Positions 59,919 through 64,000 of a DNA stretch of 64,000 nucleotides are shown one piece after another (position 1 is the first letter of the stretch; each line of letters starts with the position of its first letter). This stretch comes from Methylomagnum ishizawai (GTDB taxonomy: Bacteria > Pseudomonadota > Gammaproteobacteria > Methylococcales > Methylococcaceae): positions 1,289,501 to 1,353,500 of the forward strand of contig NZ_FXAM01000001.1 of assembly GCF_900155475.1 (NCBI RefSeq). Reading direction: 5' to 3'. The translations under genes and the position numbers were made by a program. The notes beneath the pieces are model-generated. The model was not told the DNA's origin, made no database searches, and worked only from the letters and a program-made list of their open reading frames with translations.

Positions 59919-60953
59919 TTATTGACCAATGGCGTCGATTTTGAAACGCTGGCCACAGTCACCCGCGCCGGGGCTGGCCTCGCCCTGCGCGATCAGGGTT
60001 TTCAAATCGCTCTTGGGATCGAGCGGGGCGGGCAGATTGATGGCGACATCGACCAATAGCCCTTTTTTGCAACCCAGGCTTATCTTCTGGCTTGCGCCCA
60101 CGCCCAGCGCCGTATCCACCTGCTTGAAGAATTCCGCCGTATCCACCGACTGGCCGATATGGTCGCCGACGAAGCGGGCCACGCCGGAATCGTTGAACTC
60201 GTGGTCCAGCCGGATCGCCAGCGCGAAATACGCATCGGGCGTCCAAGCCCCGCAAGCGCCGTGCTTATGCCATTCGTGCCGTTCCAGGCAAGAATCGGCG
60301 GCGACGCTGGGCATCACCACCCCCAATCCTGCACGTACCGGCCCGCCCAGTTCCACCGGGGGATAAGCGCAGAAGCCGCCCGCCGGTTTGTCCTTCACCG
60401 CGCCGCAATAGGCGTAATAGCCCTGTCTTTGGCCGCAGTCCTTTTGGTTGGGCCACAGGCCGTGCAGGGTGAAGTTGCGGGCTTGGAACGCCTTGCGGTC
60501 GTCGATCCCGCATTCGGGTTTGTCGCCATGGCTTTCACAGAAAGCTGGCTCCCAGCTCAAGGCCAGGACGTAGCTGTCGGCGTGGTGGGCGATCTGGCAG
60601 CTTGCACCGCTGGTGTGGGAAATCGGCGGGTTTTGGGGTGGCCCGGACGCCGTGCCGTCCGCCGTGAAGCTGCCGCAATCCTTTGCCACCCAGCGGGCGG
60701 TGCCGCCCACCGCGCCCGGTACGGCGATCTGGTAGTAATCGGGATCGACCGGCTTGTTGAAGGCGAGGACGGTGTAATCGGTGCCGGGTTGGGTTTGGGC
60801 GTGGTCCGGGTTGGTCTTTTTGTTTTTCGAGAGATAGGCTTCGCAGGCGCTGTCGGCGTGGAAACTGCCGAGTGGGGCGGCCTGGGCCATGGAAAACCAA
60901 GCCGCGCCCAAGGCCAGCGCGGTGCATAAACAATAGGAATGGCGCGTTTGCAT
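59919..60953 (-). CDS. Secreted ribonuclease T2 with an N-terminal extension
   Basis: This encodes 344 residues from ATG 60953 (the frame extends to 61007). A signal peptide (CLCTALALGAAWFSMAQA) is followed by an extension of about 100 residues of unknown type. The catalytic CAS motifs are intact: FTLHGLWPN and ERHEWHKHGACG, each with the active His. Several cysteines support disulfide bonds. It degrades RNA outside the cytoplasm. The stop lies at the end of the ctaA-ftsY terminator, on the opposite strand. Confidence 0.88.
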   Translation of the reverse strand: MQTRHSYCLCTALALGAAWFSMAQAAPLGSFHADSACEAYLSKNKKTNPDHAQTQPGTDYTVLAFNKPVDPDYYQIAVPGAVGGTARWVAKDCGSFTADGTASGPPQNPPISHTSGASCQIAHHADSYVLALSWEPAFCESHGDKPECGIDDRKAFQARNFTLHGLWPNQKDCGQRQGYYAYCGAVKDKPAGGFCAYPPVELGGPVRAGLGVVMPSVAADSCLERHEWHKHGACGAWTPDAYFALAIRLDHEFNDSGVARFVGDHIGQSVDTAEFFKQVDTALGVGASQKISLGCKKGLLVDVAINLPAPLDPKSDLKTLIAQGEASPGAGDCGQRFKIDAIGQ

Positions 60954-61063
60954 TCGGATTCGCTCGTCGACGGGATGGGTGGGGAATCGGCGGATTGGGT
61001 TCCGCAAGGATCATCCGGCTTAAGCGGGAATCTGTCGATCAAAACCGGCTGCGGTATCGAGGC

Positions 61064-61729
61064 TCAACTCAACAATACCGCCACCAGTCCCGTAATGAAA
61101 ATCCCATCGAACGTCCCGGCCCCGCCGATGGACGCCATCGGCGCGTTCATCGCCCGCACATCCTTGAGCCTGAGCAAATCGGCCCCGATCAACACCCCCA
61201 GCGAGCCGGAGATATAGGCCAGCGCGGCGCGGTATTCGCCGCCCAGCCACACCGCCAGCAGCGCCGCCGACACCGGGGCCACCAGCATGGGCATCCCGAT
61301 ACCGACGCCGGGGATCGGGCGGCTCAGCGCATAGCTGATGGCGGCGACCGCCGCCGTCGCGGCCAGCACATGCAGCGGCGGGATCGCCGCATGGCGCAGC
61401 AAGAAGCCCGAGAAGAACACCGGCACCAAACAGCCGCCCACGTTCACCGCGATCTGGATGCGGCCCGTGAACGGCAGCAGCGGACGCCGCAGCAGCCCAT
61501 GGTATAGCAGGTCGATATCGTGGCGCGGCGGGTCCGCCTTCAGGCTGAACAGCGGCAGGTTGATGGCGCTGCCAAGTAGGGAGGTCAGCAGCAAAGTGAA
61601 GGCGGAATCGGGGTCTAGCCCTAATTTCTCGAAGCTCAGGGCGATCAGCCCGAGGTTGATGCTGAAGACCAGCCACAGCAGCAAGCCCATGAATAGGAAT
61701 AGATAGAGGGGCGAAAAGGGAGAACGCAT
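61064..61729 (-). CDS. DUF1614 integral membrane protein
   Basis: This encodes 221 residues with about six to seven membrane helices: FLFMGLLLWLVFSINLGLIA, LLLTSLLGSAINLPLF and LVPVFFSGFLLRHAAI, then three to four C-terminal ones. The sequence GSLGVLIGADLLRLKDVRAM and GGAGTFDGIFITGLVAVLL is typical of DUF1614. Transport or structural function is unknown. It follows the RNase T2 gene on the same strand with no clear linkage. Confidence 0.82.
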   Translation of the reverse strand: MRSPFSPLYLFLFMGLLLWLVFSINLGLIALSFEKLGLDPDSAFTLLLTSLLGSAINLPLFSLKADPPRHDIDLLYHGLLRRPLLPFTGRIQIAVNVGGCLVPVFFSGFLLRHAAIPPLHVLAATAAVAAISYALSRPIPGVGIGMPMLVAPVSAALLAVWLGGEYRAALAYISGSLGVLIGADLLRLKDVRAMNAPMASIGGAGTFDGIFITGLVAVLLS

Positions 61730-61793
61730 GGGCGGGTGTGGCGGGTATAGGGAAGGGCGGGGCCGCAGCCCTTGGGACCGCGACCCGTGAAGG

Positions 61794-62303
61794 TCATTCG
61801 ACCTTGATGGATTGGCGTTTGGCGCTCTGGACCTTGGGGATCGTCAGTTCCAGGACGCCATCCTTGAAGCTGGCCTTGGTGTTCTCGCTATCCACCGCGC
61901 CCGGCAGTTGGATGATGCGCTGAAATTCGCCCCGGCTGGTTTCGCGCCGGTGATATTGGCCTTTTTCCTCCTGCTCGTCCTTCTGGACTGTGGCCTTGAG
62001 GCTCAGGGTGCTTTCTTCCAAGCTCACTTCCAGGTGGTCCTTGCTGACGCCGGGGAGTTCGGCCCGGACACAGTATTCGGTGTCGCGGTCGATCACGTCC
62101 ACTTTGGGCATCCGCCCGCCGAAAACGGGGGATGCGCCCAATTCCGGCCAGTGACGGCCTATGAACATGGGCGATAGCCAATGACGCCGGACCTCATCGA
62201 ACCATTGGTCGAACTCGTCGAGCGGGCTCAGGACTTGGCCCTTCGGGGTTTGGGGGACGGTTTGGTTTTGGGCGGGTTGCTGGGTGTTGAGTTCGGTAGC
62301 CAT
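61794..62303 (-). CDS. Hsp20/alpha-crystallin small heat shock protein
   Basis: This encodes 169 residues. The alpha-crystallin domain spans about 65-165, with AELPGVSKDHLEVSLEESTL and the C-terminal signature FKDGVLELTIPKVQ. The N-terminus (MATELNTQQPAQ..) is Gln-rich and the C-terminal tail lacks the strong IXI motif. It holds unfolded proteins in the cytosol under stress. AAAGGAGC precedes the ATG. Confidence 0.92.
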   Translation of the reverse strand: MATELNTQQPAQNQTVPQTPKGQVLSPLDEFDQWFDEVRRHWLSPMFIGRHWPELGASPVFGGRMPKVDVIDRDTEYCVRAELPGVSKDHLEVSLEESTLSLKATVQKDEQEEKGQYHRRETSRGEFQRIIQLPGAVDSENTKASFKDGVLELTIPKVQSAKRQSIKVE

Positions 62304-62486
62304 GATCTTGCTCCTTTAATCTCATAACCAACGTGGGGAGGCCGGTTCCGGCCTGTTCCACCCAAAGAAATGGGGGCGGCGGCGGGGGATTTCAATGGCG
62401 AAAAACCGGATTGCGATGGGTGTCTTGTATTTACCCCGACATCCCGACATCATGGGTGGGTCAACCGAACTTGGTCAGGTAAAGAG

Positions 62487-62720
62487 ATGAGTACTTATAC
62501 GATTTATTCCGCCAAAACCCACTTTTCCCGGCTCATCGAGGAGGCTTGCGCCGGCGAGGAAGTCGTCATTGCCCGTGGCAAGCAGCCCTTGGTCAAGCTG
62601 GTGCCGATAGAGGCCAAACCGCCCGCACGGGTGTTCGGGGCTATGAAGGGCCGCGCCAGCGTGACCGAGGCGTTTTTCGAGCCTTTGCCGGAGGATGAAC
62701 TGCGGGTTTGGGAATCATGA
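62487..62720 (+). CDS. Phd/YefM-type antitoxin
   Basis: This encodes 77 residues from ATG 62487, the N-terminal DNA-binding part STYTIYSAKTHFSRLIEEAC AGEEVVIARGKQPLVKLVPI being typical of Phd/YefM antitoxins. The C-terminal tail (SVTEAFFEPLPEDELRVWES) should wrap the toxin. The stop overlaps the toxin's start by 4 bases (ATGA). It probably represses its own operon. Confidence 0.85.
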   Translation: MSTYTIYSAKTHFSRLIEEACAGEEVVIARGKQPLVKLVPIEAKPPARVFGAMKGRASVTEAFFEPLPEDELRVWES

Positions 62721-63103
62721 AGTTGCTGTTGGATACCCATGCTTTGCTGTGGTGGTTGGATGGGGATGAGCGCCTGCCGGAGCCATGTCGGGAATTGATC
62801 GGGGGCGAGGGCAATATCGTTTTGGTCAGCGCGGCCTCGGCCTGGGAAATCACCACCAAGGCGCGCTTGGGCAAGCTACCGGGGGCGGTCGCGGTGGCGG
62901 CGGATTTCCGAAAATGCTTGGCCACCCAGGACTTCACGCCTTTGGCGATTTCCCTGGATCACGCGGTGCGGGCTGGAAACCTGCCCGGTCCCCATCGCGA
63001 CCCGTTCGACCGGATGTTGATCGCCCAATCCCAAGCGGAGGGGGTTCCGCTGATAAGCAACGAAACCTTGTTCGATCAGTACGGGATTCGGCGGGTTTGG
63101 TGA
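62717..63103 (+). CDS. PIN-domain (VapC-like) toxin
   Basis: This encodes 128 residues from ATG 62717. PIN residues are visible: Asp6 in LLLDTHALLWWL, Glu in SAASAWEITTK (about 43) and Asp residues in DPFDRMLIAQS (about 96-99). VapC toxins cleave RNA. The overlap with the upstream antitoxin gene and the matching size make a complete toxin-antitoxin pair. Confidence 0.88.
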   Translation: MKLLLDTHALLWWLDGDERLPEPCRELIGGEGNIVLVSAASAWEITTKARLGKLPGAVAVAADFRKCLATQDFTPLAISLDHAVRAGNLPGPHRDPFDRMLIAQSQAEGVPLISNETLFDQYGIRRVW

Positions 63104-63136
63104 GCGCGTTCCCCGCCGGGAGGGCGGGGAACGCGC
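63104..63136. terminator. Bidirectional hairpin between the toxin and lysS
   Basis: A perfect 14-bp stem GCGCGTTCCCCGCC/GGCGGGGAACGCGC with a 5-base loop lies between the two convergent genes. Only a weak T run follows on the plus strand, so termination efficiency is uncertain. Confidence 0.6.
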
Positions 63137-63146
63137 TTGGTAGCTT

Positions 63147-64000
63147 TTACACTTCCCGCCGCATATGCGGGAACAAGATCACATCCCGGATCGACGGGCT
63201 ATCGCTGAAGAACATCACCAAGCGGTCGATGCCGATACCTTCGCCGGCGGTCGGGGGCAGGCCGTATTCCAGGGCGCGGATATAGTCGGCGTCGTAGTGC
63301 ATCGCCTCCTCGTCGCCGGAATCCTTGTCCTCCACCTGCCGTTTGAAGCGCTCGGCCTGGTCCTCGGCGTCGTTCAACTCGGAAAAGCCGTTCGCCAACT
63401 CCCGCCCGCCGACGAAGAACTCGAAGCGGTCGGTGATGAAGGGATTGTCGTCGTTGCGCCGGGCCAGGGGCGACACTTCCGCCGGATATTCGGTGATGAA
63501 GGTCGGCTCGAACAGCTTGTCCTCGACGGTCTTCTCGAAAATCTCGGTTTGGACTTTCCCCAAGCCATCGCCCGCCGCGATCTTGATCCCCAAGCCTTGG
63601 GCGATGCGGACGGCGCTGTCGCGCTCGGCCAAGTCTTCCGCCTTGATGTCGGGGTTGTAGTGCAAGATCGATTCCAGCACTGTCATCCGCCGGAATGGCT
63701 GGGACAGGTCGTAGGTTGCGCCTTGATAGGGAATCTCCAGCGTCCCCACGAGGCTCTGGGCGATGCCGCGCAGCAGTTCCTCGGTCAGGTCCATCAGGTC
63801 GCGGTAATCCGCGTAAGCCTGATAGAACTCGATCATGGTGAACTCGGGATTGTGCTTGGTCGATAAGCCTTCGTTGCGGAAGCTGCGGTTGATCTCGAAC
63901 ACCTTCTCGAACCCGCCCACCACCAAGCGCTTGAGATAAAGTTCGGGCGCGATCCGCAGGTACAAATCCATGTCCAGCGCGTTGTGATGGGTGACGAAGG
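63147..64000 (-). CDS. lysS: Lysyl-tRNA synthetase, C-terminal part (continues past the window)
   Basis: This 3' portion of 284 codons covers the class II catalytic core: [32 protein letters not shown] (motif 2), [20 protein letters not shown], and [20 protein letters not shown] (motif 3), ending [12 protein letters not shown]. It charges tRNA-Lys. The 5' part is outside the window on the right. Confidence 0.95.
   Translation of the reverse strand, partial: FVTHHNALDMDLYLRIAPELYLKRLVVGGFEKVFEINRSFRNEGLSTKHNPEFTMIEFYQAYADYRDLMDLTEELLRGIAQSLVGTLEIPYQGATYDLSQPFRRMTVLESILHYNPDIKAEDLAERDSAVRIAQGLGIKIAAGDGLGKVQTEIFEKTVEDKLFEPTFITEYPAEVSPLARRNDDNPFITDRFEFFVGGRELANGFSELNDAEDQAERFKRQVEDKDSGDEEAMHYDADYIRALEYGLPPTAGEGIGIDRLVMFFSDSPSIRDVILFPHMRREV

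Overview
The window joins a high-GC gammaproteobacterial chromosome to a nearly complete P2-like temperate prophage and a mosaic, AT-rich genomic island. The chromosomal genes (tmRNA with tag ANDDNYALAA, gap-pyk-fbp, SURF1 and heme A synthase, lysS, class I FBPase, RNase T2, TelA, Hsp20) are typical of Gammaproteobacteria. A Methylococcaceae-like methanotroph is possible, but that is inference; no methane-oxidation gene is in the window.

Region 1 (1 to about 9.8 kb) is an island. It holds AT-rich genes of unknown function, a three-gene reverse-strand operon (a GHKL-type ATPase, a DUF4325 STAS-like protein and a membrane-anchored coiled-coil protein) whose first gene has lost its 5' end next to an IS3 element, a tyrosine recombinase touched by the other end of the same IS, an ankyrin-repeat protein, a second IS3 element, and a large tyrosine integrase. 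Just behind that integrase lies a 27-bp copy of the 3' end of ssrA, matching the complete tmRNA gene at 46.2 kb.

Region 2 (about 10.34 to 45.86 kb) is the prophage. Its order is: attL and integrase, a lysogeny module on the minus strand (small protein, lipoprotein, exported SNase-type nuclease, CI-like repressor), rightward early genes (gp16-like HTH, LuxR-type HTH, antirepressor N-domain, small zinc proteins, primase-helicase), an Ogr/Delta-type late activator, the P2 head module (Q, P, O, N, M, L), tail completion R/S, DUF2586 sheath, DUF2597 tube, lysis genes, a frameshifting tail chaperone, tape measure, fibres, DUF2590, baseplate J and I, and gpD/gpV-like hub and spike. A reverse-strand cassette (BRO-N-like protein, helical protein, WYL-like membrane protein) interrupts the late operon at 42.5-44.1 kb. 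The tail set resembles HP1/K139-type phages more than P2 itself. Structural genes look intact, so the prophage may be functional.

Region 3 (46.2-64 kb) is core chromosome: tmRNA, two envelope proteins, TelA, the gap-pyk-fbp carbon-metabolism cluster, a DUF1631 protein, a cytochrome oxidase assembly cluster, RNase T2, DUF1614, Hsp20, a VapBC-type toxin-antitoxin pair and the 3' part of lysS. The most unusual object is at 57844-59862: one uninterrupted reading frame that fuses an eight-helix heme A synthase (CtaA/COX15) to the NG GTPase domain of the SRP receptor FtsY, with no evident separate start for FtsY.

Other points worth a second look are the nested inverted-repeat attachment region at 10016-10356, the exported nuclease in the lysogeny module, the A AAA AAG frameshift at 31574, two tandem GH24 lysozymes of which the second lacks two catalytic residues, and exact tandem repeats in the tape measure and tail fibre.
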